A DNA stretch of 64,000 nt, taken from contig SEMN01000924.1 in the NCBI GenBank assembly GCA_005408345.1, positions 1 to 64,000 of the forward strand. Direction: 5' to 3'. The notes under the pieces were generated by a model that searched no databases, had not been told where the DNA came from, and was given only the letters and a program-made list of their open reading frames with translations. A program made the translations under genes and the position numbers. This document shows, in pieces, positions 43,801-45,739 of the stretch. This stretch comes from Macquaria australasica. Its lineage: Eukaryota > Chordata > Actinopteri > Centrarchiformes > Percichthyidae. Within the stretch, counting starts at the first letter, position 1, and each line of letters starts with the position of its first letter.

Positions 43801-44113
43801 TCGAGAACAGTCAACCCTGAATAAAACGCGTTGGCTTTGTGTATGATGCGTGGCAAGCTATGAAAAGATTACGCTTTAGGAGACAGTATATTTAGACAAT
43901 TGCGAATATTTCATGTTATGGTAAAGATAGACAAAGTTTTTCCCTCCTATGTGGCCACAACTTAATAAAGCAGCACAGCATAGGCCCAGAGTCCCCGATA
44001 TATTTCAACCAGCCTCCTCCGCAGCAGAACACCAACCTTGGCTGCCAGTCATTCCAGTGTGGCTGCAGTTTGTGGGCGCCGCTGAGCCGAGACCCCGAGG
44101 CTTTACGGCTCAT
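2819..44113 (-). CDS. smg1: smg1, 5' half of gene (33 coding exons, partial)
   Basis: SMG1 is a large PI3K-related protein kinase that phosphorylates UPF1 during nonsense-mediated mRNA decay, working with SMG8 and SMG9. The exons seen here, read in minus order, give about 1679 codons that align collinearly with vertebrate SMG1 from the first methionine to the segment ending CRPTGIQ, roughly 46 percent of the usual ~3660 residues. They encode the N-terminal tail, the HEAT-repeat arch that in the known structure contacts SMG8/SMG9, and the start of the FAT domain (from about residue 1280). The kinase and FATC domains must lie left of coordinate 1; I found no further exon between 1 and 2818. All 33 exon junctions keep phase and no stop or frameshift was met, so the gene looks functional. 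Introns range from about 85 bp to 4.5 kb and are full of transposable elements. The coordinates given are the gene span, not continuous coding sequence. Confidence 0.97.
3088..3232 (-). CDS. smg1: smg1 exon 32, residues 1585-1633
   Basis: Encodes GVGEPDFVLGQLYQLST and [20 protein letters not shown], one of the best conserved FAT stretches. Acceptor GTGCAG, donor AG|GTTAGT, phase 2 out. Confidence 0.97.
3233..4184. other. smg1 intron 32, no gene seen
   Basis: Intron sequence between exons 32 and 31 with no recognised repeat boundary or coding signal. Confidence 0.5.
4185..5180. repeat. AGTAC-rich interspersed repeat, interrupted
   Basis: Both ends carry runs of AAGTAC/GTACTT words (4199-4330 and 4970-5010), and the right edge reads TTACTTTCAACCCTGGTTGAG, roughly the reverse complement of the left edge. 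This fits a non-autonomous DNA transposon with long degenerate inverted ends. The interior carries other material, including an L2-like tail at 5031-5150. Confidence 0.5.
5031..5150 (+). mobile_element. L2-like LINE 3' tail with 24-bp inverted duplication
   Basis: From 5060 the sequence follows the 3' end of the L2-like copies at 5243 and 10166 (AAAGAGTCGGTCTAGACC to a TATATAAATAA tail). Directly before it, 5031-5054 is a perfect reverse complement of 5060-5083, separated by ACAGG. The arrangement looks like a 5' inversion event on insertion. Confidence 0.7.
5243..5736 (+). mobile_element. L2-like LINE 3' UTR, young copy
   Basis: Truncated 3' end of an L2-like non-LTR retrotransposon ending CTATATAAATAAAACTGAAT followed by TGAA-type repeats. 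By eye it differs at three positions out of 494 from 10672-11165. It lies antisense to smg1 in intron 31, with its tail 16 nt from the exon 31 donor. Confidence 0.85.
5753..5888 (-). CDS. smg1: smg1 exon 31, residues 1540-1585
   Basis: Encodes PLSQNISALLELPLEDQG, matching the SMG1 segment TLSKNILTLIELPSV. Acceptor GTCTAG, donor G|GTAACA, phase 1 out. An L2-like LINE tail begins 16 nt past the donor. Confidence 0.93.
6224..6375 (-). CDS. smg1: smg1 exon 30, residues 1489-1539, probable GC donor
   Basis: Encodes GQSMTAMEMLSRAALSYCHV and ends WKDMTPQLKQ, where mammalian SMG1 has WKEISGQLKQ. No GT lies at the expected end; the homology-supported boundary is CAG|GCATGC, a GC-type donor. It gives phase 0 and joins exon 31 correctly. 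The frame stays open past the boundary for about 20 codons of non-homologous sequence. Confidence 0.88.
6765..7033 (+). mobile_element. L2/Maui-like LINE 3' UTR
   Basis: Contains TCCTGGGAGAGGGATCCCTC, a T-rich stretch, GTCGTATGCTGTACAGATTG and the tail GGGCTGTATAAATAAAACT, the 3' end typical of a second fish L2-type family. Lies in smg1 intron 29, antisense. Confidence 0.7.
7134..7376 (-). CDS. smg1: smg1 exon 29, residues 1408-1489
   Basis: Encodes HLMELCLTAVKFARKKGNIA and EKWGPELQIEKAKVLRTAG. Acceptor TGTCCAG, donor G|GTGAGG, phase 1 out. Confidence 0.96.
7482..7602 (-). CDS. smg1: smg1 exon 28, residues 1368-1408
   Basis: Encodes DCVIPLCSEAL and SCKQQDVQPFLQALRYTMFQ. Acceptor TTTGCAG, donor A|GTAATT (weak), phase 1 out, which the next exon needs. 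Confidence 0.94.
7895..8152 (+). mobile_element. tRNA-headed SINE, family A, copy 2
   Basis: Starts GGGCAGCTGTGGCTCAGGAG (A-box-like) and carries GGTTCGATCCC at 7949-7959, a good Pol III B box. The body includes TGTCGAAGTGTCCTTGGGCA, and the tail is TATATAAATGAAGTCCATTT. It lies in smg1 intron 27, antisense, about 75 bp from exon 27. Not a functional tRNA: there is no cloverleaf beyond the head. Confidence 0.8.
8228..8378 (-). CDS. smg1: smg1 exon 27, residues 1317-1367
   Basis: Encodes GRICFGPLRLSTLTLSDALP and TLQLHCTATLENTL (FAT region). Acceptor GTTGCAG, donor GAA|GTATGT, phase 0 out. Confidence 0.95.
8879..9020 (-). CDS. smg1: smg1 exon 26, residues 1270-1317
   Basis: Encodes LKRLLPSMSPDPTELQRAIE and VQLLRSAV, near the start of the FAT region. 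Acceptor GTGTCAG, donor GA|GTGAGT, phase 2 out. Confidence 0.95.
9418..9729 (-). CDS. smg1: smg1 exon 25 (312 bp), residues 1166-1270
   Basis: Encodes DSRKTVLLKSSECSSEVINF, TDFNYIQALSRFEEGDL and DLLPGEDYSSL. Acceptor CTGGAAAG has a poor pyrimidine tract but is the only one in phase. Donor G|GTGAGT, phase 1 out. Confidence 0.95.
9730..10165. other. smg1 intron 24 left part, nothing recognised
   Basis: AT-rich intron sequence downstream of the L2 copy, with no coding or repeat signal I can name. Confidence 0.4.
10166..11170 (+). mobile_element. L2-like LINE, 3' ORF fragment plus 3' UTR
   Basis: Begins inside the C-terminal coding part (VKSRIEFKILLLTFKALNG-type peptide, then READNLLTFKSRLKTFLFDK), runs through the 3' UTR and ends in a TTGAA repeat. 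The ORF has a one-base frame change near 10334. It is 5'-truncated and antisense to smg1 in intron 24. Confidence 0.85.
11171..11714. other. smg1 intron 24 right part, nothing recognised
   Basis: Ordinary intron sequence between the exon 24 donor and the L2 tail. Confidence 0.4.
11715..11848 (-). CDS. smg1: smg1 exon 24, residues 1121-1166
   Basis: Encodes FEKAALEYQDQLSAVTGMDC and ends GSPKHTSN, like SMG1 SASPKHSLN. The acceptor is unusual: the polypyrimidine tract is a (GT)9 repeat running into AG. Donor G|GTAACC, phase 1 out. Confidence 0.93.
11850..11868 (-). promoter_or_regulatory. (UG)9 tract abutting exon 24 acceptor
   Basis: On the transcript strand nine GT units run directly into the acceptor AG of exon 24, replacing a normal polypyrimidine tract. 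UG repeats next to 3' splice sites are known binding sites of TDP-43 and CELF proteins (the CFTR exon 9 case). The effect here is inference. Confidence 0.65.
11977..12131 (-). CDS. smg1: smg1 exon 23, residues 1070-1121
   Basis: Encodes VEALCELRCPEAIHGLAAW and SSVALQAEG. Acceptor GTCCAG, donor CG|GTAAGC, phase 2 out. Confidence 0.95.
12290..12451 (-). CDS. smg1: smg1 exon 22, residues 1016-1069
   Basis: Encodes [20 protein letters not shown] and GQPAVTIRHGFDLLTE, near-identical to mammalian SMG1. Acceptor TCTCAG, donor CAG|GTCAGT, phase 0. Confidence 0.97.
12646..12845 (-). CDS. smg1: smg1 exon 21, residues 949-1015
   Basis: Encodes SLAAHSLNPEQDV and [20 protein letters not shown]. The variable loop is rich in Gly/Ala/Asp where mammals have WTTADNDEG. 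Acceptor TTTCAG, donor AAG|GTGTGC, phase 0 out. Confidence 0.97.
13191..13223. repeat. (GT)n microsatellite
   Basis: About 16 GT units in smg1 intron 20. A near-palindrome CACACTAAAC...GTTTAGTGTG lies just left at 13145-13171. Confidence 0.95.
13335..13360. repeat. (GT)n microsatellite
   Basis: About 12 GT units followed by a G run, in smg1 intron 20. Confidence 0.95.
13400..15920 (-). mobile_element. RTE/I-type LINE, decayed, interrupted by a MITE
   Basis: Read on the minus strand: the end of an endonuclease region (near 15900-15580), a Lys-rich linker (15574-15263), then reverse transcriptase motifs INKLNPGKACGTDGI, QGNRLSPALFNIYINDL and SADDLVLLSS (variant of the YADD box), and a C-terminal tail with SWLPTEERVCGHCTKGEVET. 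Stops and frameshifts are scattered. The element is 5'-truncated, in the same orientation as smg1, in intron 20. I cannot assign the clade firmly. Confidence 0.75.
14882..15262. mobile_element. TTAA-flanked MITE inside the LINE
   Basis: Termini AGCTGGGGTAGGCAG (14886-14900) and CTGCCTATCCCAGCT (15244-15258) are inverted repeats with one mismatch in 15. Each is flanked by TTAA (14882-14885, 15259-15262), the target-site signature of piggyBac- or Kolobok-like elements. Interior is GC-rich (mean well above its surroundings) and noncoding. Removing the element with one TTAA rejoins the LINE frame without a break. Confidence 0.85.
16254..16480 (-). CDS. smg1: smg1 exon 20, residues 873-949
   Basis: Encodes KDPWLERLYYSCQRLEKRD and [20 protein letters not shown]. 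A glycine-rich stretch after EKRD (GRGGVDGSRPG) is longer than in mammals. Acceptor TCCACAG, donor G|GTAAAG, phase 1 out. Confidence 0.97.
16564..17108. mobile_element. hAT MITE with 8-bp target duplication
   Basis: Element 16572-17100 begins TCGGGCTGCACGATTATGGC and ends GATTAATTGTGCAGACCTA, matching the common fish GGGCTGCACGATTA hAT termini. It is flanked on both sides by GTACAAAC (16564-16571, 17101-17108), an 8-bp target duplication as expected for hAT. Lies in smg1 intron 19, noncoding. Confidence 0.88.
17291..17431 (-). CDS. smg1: smg1 exon 19, residues 826-873
   Basis: Encodes EMREISLAIRHHMSRAPS and TFHPQDFSDLISFILYG. Acceptor CCACAG, donor GG|GTACCT, phase 2 out. Confidence 0.96.
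17469..17735 (+). repeat. family M MITE, partial copy
   Basis: Starts TATGGAATATTATGTCATTC, then AAAAAGGTGTACTTGAAAAC, and follows the element at 39466-39963, but the right end is missing. Lies in smg1 intron 18. Confidence 0.7.
18071..18172 (-). CDS. smg1: smg1 exon 18, residues 792-826
   Basis: Encodes CLDVCRVQLVHSAVRVRQAY and GKLLRTIPLDVAL. Acceptor CATTAG, donor AG|GTAAGA, phase 2 out. Confidence 0.96.
18344..18431 (-). CDS. smg1: smg1 exon 17, residues 763-792
   Basis: Encodes NEDQSICLQTCHSLQVLS and STELLQR, matching the SMG1 segment EDVNICLQACSSL...DDLLQR. Acceptor GGATAG, donor AG|GTGAAC, phase 2 out. Confidence 0.95.
18579..18697 (-). CDS. smg1: smg1 exon 16, residues 723-763
   Basis: Encodes TWAQEISVLMKKSDTYS and FNKFCRGLLAN. 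Acceptor TCTCAG, donor G|GTGAGC, phase 1 out. Confidence 0.96.
19103..19150. repeat. (GT)n/(GC) microsatellite
   Basis: About 17 GT units then GCGCGTGCGTGCGTG. In the transcript this is a CA repeat starting about 30 nt after the weak donor of exon 15. Confidence 0.95.
19180..19341 (-). CDS. smg1: smg1 exon 15, residues 669-723
   Basis: Encodes HDHFISSSLSSSSPSLFDG and AVISTVTTATKKHFS, almost unchanged from mammals. Acceptor ATCCAG is normal. Donor AG|GTTCTT is weak, and a CA repeat (in the transcript) follows about 30 nt downstream. Phase 2 out. Confidence 0.95.
19342..20454. other. smg1 intron 14, no gene seen
   Basis: Intron sequence with no transposon boundary, RNA gene or coding region that I recognise. 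Confidence 0.45.
20455..20585 (-). CDS. smg1: smg1 exon 14, residues 626-669
   Basis: Encodes MWALSPTVFALLSHNLM and AIQYAVLYTLYSHCT. Follows the 4.5 kb intron 13. Acceptor TTTTTAG, donor AG|GTAATA, phase 2 out. Confidence 0.97.
21240..21560 (-). mobile_element. possible LINE 3' end
   Basis: Minus-strand sequence ends in CAACAATAAAAATTTTGAAT followed by an A-rich stretch, the look of a retrotransposon 3' terminus. Upstream is a hydrophobic frame resembling fish L1 3' regions. Family assignment is weak. Confidence 0.35.
22156..24047 (-). mobile_element. hAT element with BED zinc-finger exon
   Basis: Ends TAGGGATGCACAATACTGG (22164) and CATCGTGCATCCCTA (24039) are inverted; flanks GTATGCTA and GTATGCTT are a 7/8 target duplication. 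On the minus strand, 23934-23647 encodes a BED-type zinc finger (starts MSAVWRFFKVSE, with CNDC and later HLKRHH spacing) typical of hAT transposases. Further on, 23640-23475 encodes an acidic linker ending SETASQ at a good donor (CAG|GTTAGT). The catalytic region is not present, so this is a deletion derivative. Lies in smg1 intron 13, same strand as smg1. Confidence 0.85.
23647..23934 (-). pseudogene. BED zinc-finger N-terminus of hAT transposase
   Basis: Opens MSAVWRFFKVSETDSK and contains a C-x2-C pair (ICNDCSA) followed by H-x4-H (HLKRHH), the BED zinc-finger arrangement that binds transposon ends. The frame stops after SSEACN at 23647; a second frame 23640-23475 continues the linker. 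No DDE/RNase H domain follows, so the protein cannot be an active transposase. Confidence 0.75.
24370..24656. repeat. hAT-like solo terminus and (AT)n
   Basis: Ends with AGTTGTTAGTTGCAGCCCTA, a frequent hAT terminus in fish (TAGGGCTGCAACTAAC when inverted). No matching left end was found. Contains an (AT)10-type tract at 24475-24495. Confidence 0.5.
25065..25355 (-). CDS. smg1: smg1 exon 13, residues 529-625
   Basis: Encodes VYQALLSLKNIPTLEAAYK and TTIGNTKNSLIG. The middle is divergent from mammals and proline/glycine-rich (GRALAPGRPCPS), probably a surface loop between HEAT helices. Acceptor CACAG, donor GGG|GTGAGT, phase 0. Confidence 0.96.
26226..26512. mobile_element. 271-bp hAT MITE with perfect 8-bp TSD
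   Basis: Element 26234-26504 starts CAGTCTTTCC and ends GGGAACCCCTG (CAG...CTG termini). It is flanked by GTCTATAA at 26226-26233 and 26505-26512. The GGGTCACGACCC core near 26250 matches the 'golden' hAT MITE type of vertebrates. Lies in smg1 intron 12. Confidence 0.82.
26844..26945 (-). CDS. smg1: smg1 exon 12, residues 495-528
   Basis: Encodes IVDQINTKLPASFVEKLL and LRFHREKE, matching SMG1. Acceptor TTTCAG, donor GAG|GTGTGT, phase 0. Confidence 0.96.
27519..27740 (-). CDS. smg1: smg1 exon 11, residues 421-494
   Basis: Encodes SEAVLTAGNECVGVLLAS and YGLDQLDCCRACGSDY, the fish form of the SMG1 HEAT segment. Acceptor CCCCAG, donor CTG|GTACTG (weak after GTAC), phase 0. Confidence 0.95.
27741..29270. 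other. smg1 intron 10, partial repeats only
   Basis: Near 28054 GGGCCGATAATGACC resembles a hAT MITE end, without a clear partner. A short (GT)n lies at 28683-28697. No exon or complete element was seen. Confidence 0.4.
29271..29444 (-). CDS. smg1: smg1 exon 10, residues 363-420
   Basis: Encodes PPPSVSLPKLAALLRVFST and GPPITEVYVTD, as in SMG1. Acceptor GTTTAG, donor GAT|GTAAGA, phase 0 in and out. Confidence 0.97.
29804..29901 (-). CDS. smg1: smg1 exon 9, residues 330-362
   Basis: Encodes FWVADLTFSTTLLGQFLED, one of the best conserved SMG1 stretches. Acceptor GTTTAG, donor GAG|GTGAAG, phase 0 out. Confidence 0.97.
30041..30585. mobile_element. PIF/Harbinger-like MITE, family H copy 1
   Basis: Left end GGCTGCTTTCAGACAGAATT and inverted right end GGCTACATTCAGATAGAATC are similar over about 24 nt. 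Flanking TAA (30041-30043 and 30583-30585) is the 3-bp target duplication of PIF/Harbinger. Interior has short repeats GACAGGCTGCCGCAGC and a T run at 30452-30474. Lies in smg1 intron 8. Confidence 0.8.
30973..31045 (-). CDS. smg1: smg1 exon 8 (73 bp), residues 306-330
   Basis: Encodes DTVDILVGWHIDHTQK and SLTQQVS, nearly identical to mammalian SMG1. Acceptor CCACAG, donor CAG|GTCAGT, phase 1 out. Confidence 0.96.
31143..31345 (+). mobile_element. SINE family B body, headless
   Basis: Contains GGGCCTTTCAGTGTGGAGTT, TTCCTCCCACAGTCCAAATT and CCCCCTGCGACCCTC, the body of a widespread fish tRNA-headed SINE. The tRNA-like head is missing and part of the body is deleted. Lies in smg1 intron 7. Confidence 0.75.
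31373..31498 (-). CDS. smg1: smg1 exon 7, residues 264-305
   Basis: Encodes NVDTPELLCQSVKCI and YPHVFSTNFR, matching SMG1. Acceptor TTTTAG, donor AGG|GTGAGT, phase 0 in and out. Confidence 0.96.
31595..32161. mobile_element. 561-bp MITE with CTA target duplication
   Basis: Left end TGCTGTGTCCCAAATCGCGT (31598) and inverted right end TGCTGTGTCTCAAATCGCGT (from 32158) differ by one base in 20. CTA flanks both sides, fitting PIF/Harbinger-type 3-bp duplication. Interior repeats GTACT/AGTAC words. Lies in smg1 intron 6. Confidence 0.85.
32272..32485 (-). CDS. smg1: smg1 exon 6, residues 192-263
   Basis: Encodes CLGLLCTVLSYESERIFKWL and DEVKLLYLVAAQRALE, strongly conserved HEAT-arch helices. Acceptor GTGTGTAG, donor CAG|GTAACC, phase 0 out. 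Confidence 0.97.
32805..34943. mobile_element. 2.1 kb TTAA-flanked element with repeated modules
   Basis: Starts TTAAAGCTGCAAGCAGCGAT and ends GTGCTCGGGCCACAATTAA; TTAA sits at 32805-32808 and 34940-34943. Inside, a module with ACTTCCTG, TAGGTGGCGCTATGAC and GATGTCTTCAGG-like words recurs at about 33365, 33955 and 34260, and GGGGGCGCTATCAAG with TTTTGCCACACCCA recurs at 33666 and 34718. No coding region. Likely a non-autonomous element of the TTAA-target type, filling most of smg1 intron 5. Confidence 0.7.
34847..34888. repeat. (AAT)n microsatellite
   Basis: About 14 AAT units inside the 2.1 kb TTAA-flanked element. Confidence 0.95.
35477..35535 (-). CDS. smg1: smg1 exon 5 (59 bp), residues 173-192
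   Basis: Very short exon too small for an ORF scan. It encodes TLVKQLDTILSTLNDILNE, matching the LVKQLDNIL...LNE helix of SMG1. Acceptor CACACAG, donor AG|GTAAAA, phase 2 out. Confidence 0.95.
36079..36215 (+). repeat. transposon and SINE head scraps
   Basis: GCCAGGGTTCGTCAACTGGT then GGCCCCCGGGCCACATCC resembles a hAT end, directly followed by GAGGTTAGCACTGTCGCCTC, the SINE family B head. Both are fragments in smg1 intron 4. Confidence 0.45.
36600..37640 (-). pseudogene. Tc1-type transposase pseudogene
   Basis: The minus strand near 37370 begins MGKCKDVSDFDKGQIVMA and continues SISKTAALVGCPRSAV with a helix-turn-helix, then QQDNAPCHTA near 36640, which carries the second catalytic Asp of the DDE domain. 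Frameshifts and small deletions separate these pieces (for example near 36930 and 37190), and the C-terminus is cut at about 36630. The element lies in smg1 intron 4, same strand. Confidence 0.88.
37424..37508. repeat. 26-bp perfect inverted repeat by Tc1 pseudogene
   Basis: 37424-37449 and 37483-37508 are exact reverse complements (arms contain CCCACCCACTGACAGGTG) around a 33-nt spacer. It marks the upstream, terminal region of the Tc1-like element and could form a cruciform or hairpin. Confidence 0.85.
38026..38162 (-). CDS. smg1: smg1 exon 4, residues 127-172
   Basis: Encodes SEESRLTNLLRRVSRED and ATLKQLKEFI, the start of the helical region of SMG1. Acceptor GTTGCAG, donor GTG|GTCAGT, phase 0 out. 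Confidence 0.95.
38470..38489. repeat. poly(A) tract
   Basis: About 20 A in smg1 intron 3; may mark a retrotransposon tail on the plus strand, but no body was recognised. Confidence 0.6.
38791..38943 (-). CDS. smg1: smg1 exon 3, residues 76-127
   Basis: Contains KSVGQELRPNDVTTD and HGNRALASRDMKKSQ, which match the SMG1 N-terminal tail (KSLGQELRVNNVT, HGSRALATKDMRKSQ). Acceptor CCCATAG, donor G|GTAAGC, phase 1 in and out. Confidence 0.95.
39460..39969. mobile_element. family M MITE, complete copy
   Basis: Starts TATGGAATATTATTCAAAAA then GGTGTACTT, and ends AAGTACACCTTTTTGAATTA then TATAATATTCCATA, an inverted terminal repeat. AACTTC lies directly outside both ends (39460-39465, 39964-39969), a probable 6-bp target duplication. 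Interior has repeated TTTTGTAGACTTGTACATTT and GTCTGCAAACTC words. Partial relatives are at 17469 and 45176. Lies in smg1 intron 2. Confidence 0.72.
41030..41690. repeat. interspersed repeat, family R copy 1
   Basis: Shares an ordered set of words with 52675-53020: GTGTGGGTACCAGTG, GCTCTCCGTGTGTCTGTGGG, TCGTCACGGTCAGGGAGGGG, ACAAATACAAGCTAATGTTG and ATGTTATTATGTGTACAG. Origin unknown; it lies next to exon 2 in intron 2. Confidence 0.6.
41758..41906 (-). CDS. smg1: smg1 exon 2, residues 26-76
   Basis: Polar, poorly conserved segment of the disordered N-terminal tail (starts VDSVLSSQDG, ends THQEEG). Acceptor TATTCAG, donor G|GTGAGG. Phase 2 in and 1 out fit exons 1 and 3. Identity rests mainly on phase and position because the sequence itself is little conserved. 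Confidence 0.85.
42100..42156. repeat. (CA/TA)n microsatellite
   Basis: Mixed ACACATACATATATACAC units in smg1 intron 1. Confidence 0.85.
42157..43760. other. smg1 intron 1, no gene seen
   Basis: No exon recognised. GGGGCCTTATCAGGCTTCCC and AGAGTCTGGGGCCTGGGGGC (about 42887 and 43230) look like scraps of an interspersed repeat. Confidence 0.4.
44037..44113 (-). CDS. smg1: smg1 exon 1 (coding part), residues 1-26
   Basis: Starts at ATG 44113 with MSRKASGSRLSG and continues to WNDWQPR, matching the N-terminus of vertebrate SMG1 (MSRRAPGSRLSS, then WNDWQPR). The glycine run seen in mammals is missing. Donor AG|GTTGGT, phase 2 out. The start was chosen by homology; the only nearby upstream ATG opens a six-codon uORF. 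Confidence 0.93.
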
Positions 44114-44133
44114 TACCTTTTAGAGAGCTGCAT
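44113..44133 (-). promoter_or_regulatory. uORF overlapping the smg1 start codon
   Basis: Reading the minus strand, an ATG at 44133 opens a six-codon frame (MQLSKR). Its TAA stop shares its last A with the smg1 ATG at 44113 (TAATG). If the transcript start lies upstream of 44133, ribosomes could terminate on the uORF and reinitiate on smg1, or skip the uORF by leaky scanning. The transcription start is not visible from sequence. Confidence 0.6.
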
Positions 44134-44340
44134 GACCCGCTAACAGCGGTAACCCTGTCCCTCCTCAAGAGTTACTTTTCACTGTTAAGTTTTGTTAAGG
44201 CTCACAAATCGGTTAGCAACTCGTCGTTATAGCTAGCTTACGGTAGTATTTCTTCTTTGAGGTTTTACGGCAGTTGGTGTCCTTTACGTTGCATTACTGC
44301 CATCTTCTGGAGTTTTTCTTCTTCTTTTTAATGGCTAATT
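44134..44340 (-). promoter_or_regulatory. presumed smg1 5' UTR and promoter
   Basis: Sequence immediately upstream of smg1 with more CpG than the introns (CpGs cluster at about 43760-44270) and no TATA box in a suitable place, as expected for a housekeeping-type promoter. On the minus strand, position 44300 reads CCAGAAGATGGCAGTAATGC, a YY1-like AAGATGGC motif common near vertebrate start sites. No exact start site can be given. Confidence 0.4.
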
Positions 44341-44756
44341 GCAACCGTGCGGAGCATTGTCGCCACCAACTGTCGTGTTACATTGTTCTCATATCCTTGT
44401 TATCAGTCCTGTGTTTTGTAGATAGAAGACATGCTTTAAAACCGAATTTCCAGACCTATTTGCGAATATTGTTTTAAGGTCCGTGTGTTTACTCCCTTTA
44501 CGTTCCACTTAGTTCCTTAATAACTGTCTTTCATTTGCATATTTAGGATAGAGAAGAATGACATGATTTGATTGTAGACATCACGTTCCACTTGGATGCT
44601 CCTTCCCAATGAGGTGTAGAGATGAATTCAATTTAGTGTGTCCCAGTCTAATCTAGTCCTACTAATCAGGCACTCTTCTTTCCTACTTTCCCCAGTGACA
44701 TTCAGTGGCTGTCCAGACTTTATTGACTGGGGTGGCCCAAATGGAGCACTGACTTA

Positions 44757-45175
44757 TGCAGGGGTGGTACTGACAAAAACCAGAAAAAGAGATCATATTT
44801 CTCCTTTATTAGCTTCTCTACACTGGCTCCCTGTAAAATCCAGAATTGAATTTAAAATCCTTCTCCTCACCTTCAAAGCCCTAAATGGTCAGGCACCATC
44901 ATATCTTAAAGAGCTCATAGTACCCTATTACCCCACTAGAGCACTGCAGGGTTCCTTGTGGTTCCTAGAGTCTCCAAAAGTAGAATGGGAGCCAGAGCCT
45001 TCAGCTATCAAGCTCCTCTCCTGTGGAACCAGATCCCAGTTTGTGTACGGGAGGCGGACAACCTCCTCACATTTAAGAGTAGGCTTAAGACTTTCCTCTT
45101 TGATAAAGCTTATAGTAGGGCTGACTCAGGTGACCCCTGAGCCCCCCCTTAGTTATGCTGCTATAGGCCTAGACT
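44757..45175 (+). mobile_element. L2-like LINE ORF fragment, 3' end replaced
   Basis: Same family as 10166-11170: encodes RKRDHISPLLASLHWLPVKS, ALNGQAPSYLKELIVPYYP and READNLLTFKSRLKTFLFDK. A 14-bp stretch present at 10271-10284 is missing here. At GGCCTAGACTATGG the LINE sequence stops and a family M MITE begins, so the 3' UTR is absent. Confidence 0.82.
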
Positions 45176-45600
45176 ATGGAATATATCATTCAAAAAGGTG
45201 CACTTGAAAACAGGGGTTTGTATCTGTAAGCGAAGTTTTGCAAACTTGTACATTTGTTTGTATCTGTAACCGTAGTTTTGCAAATTTGTACAGTGACGTT
45301 TGTATCTGTAAGCTTAGTTTTGCAGTCTTGTACATTTTGTTTTCTGTCTGCAAACTCCGTTTTGCGAGTCTGCGCATTCAGACACAGGCTTGCAAACTCA
45401 TTTTCACAGTTGCGGCGGCAAAAGCACAAGCTTACGGACTTCTGACACATTTACTACGTGGTGTGTTTTGTAAACAGGGTTTCGCAAAAGAATCAGAGTA
45501 TCCGCAAGGGAGGGACGGCGGGACCTCCAGCTTCTGACCAATCAGTGTCTTTGGAATCGCTAAGCACAAGGCAATTGGCTAGTCAACACTGTCAGTCACC
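45176..45600 (+). repeat. family M MITE, partial copy at LINE junction
   Basis: TATGGAATATATCATTCAAA then AAGGTGCACTTGAAAACAGG matches the left end of the element at 39466. It runs to CACTGTCAGTCA and then breaks at a C-rich stretch; the right terminus is missing. Confidence 0.72.
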
Positions 45601-45739
45601 CCCCCACCCCCAAAAGAAAAAAACTGATCGAGGGAGCGATCAGTCAATTTATCGATGACTGAAACATGGACTCCAGCAGGCCTGCACAACCGCCAGTAAG
45701 TCAACAAAATACATTAGCTCCTGTCAGGCATCGTAGCGG

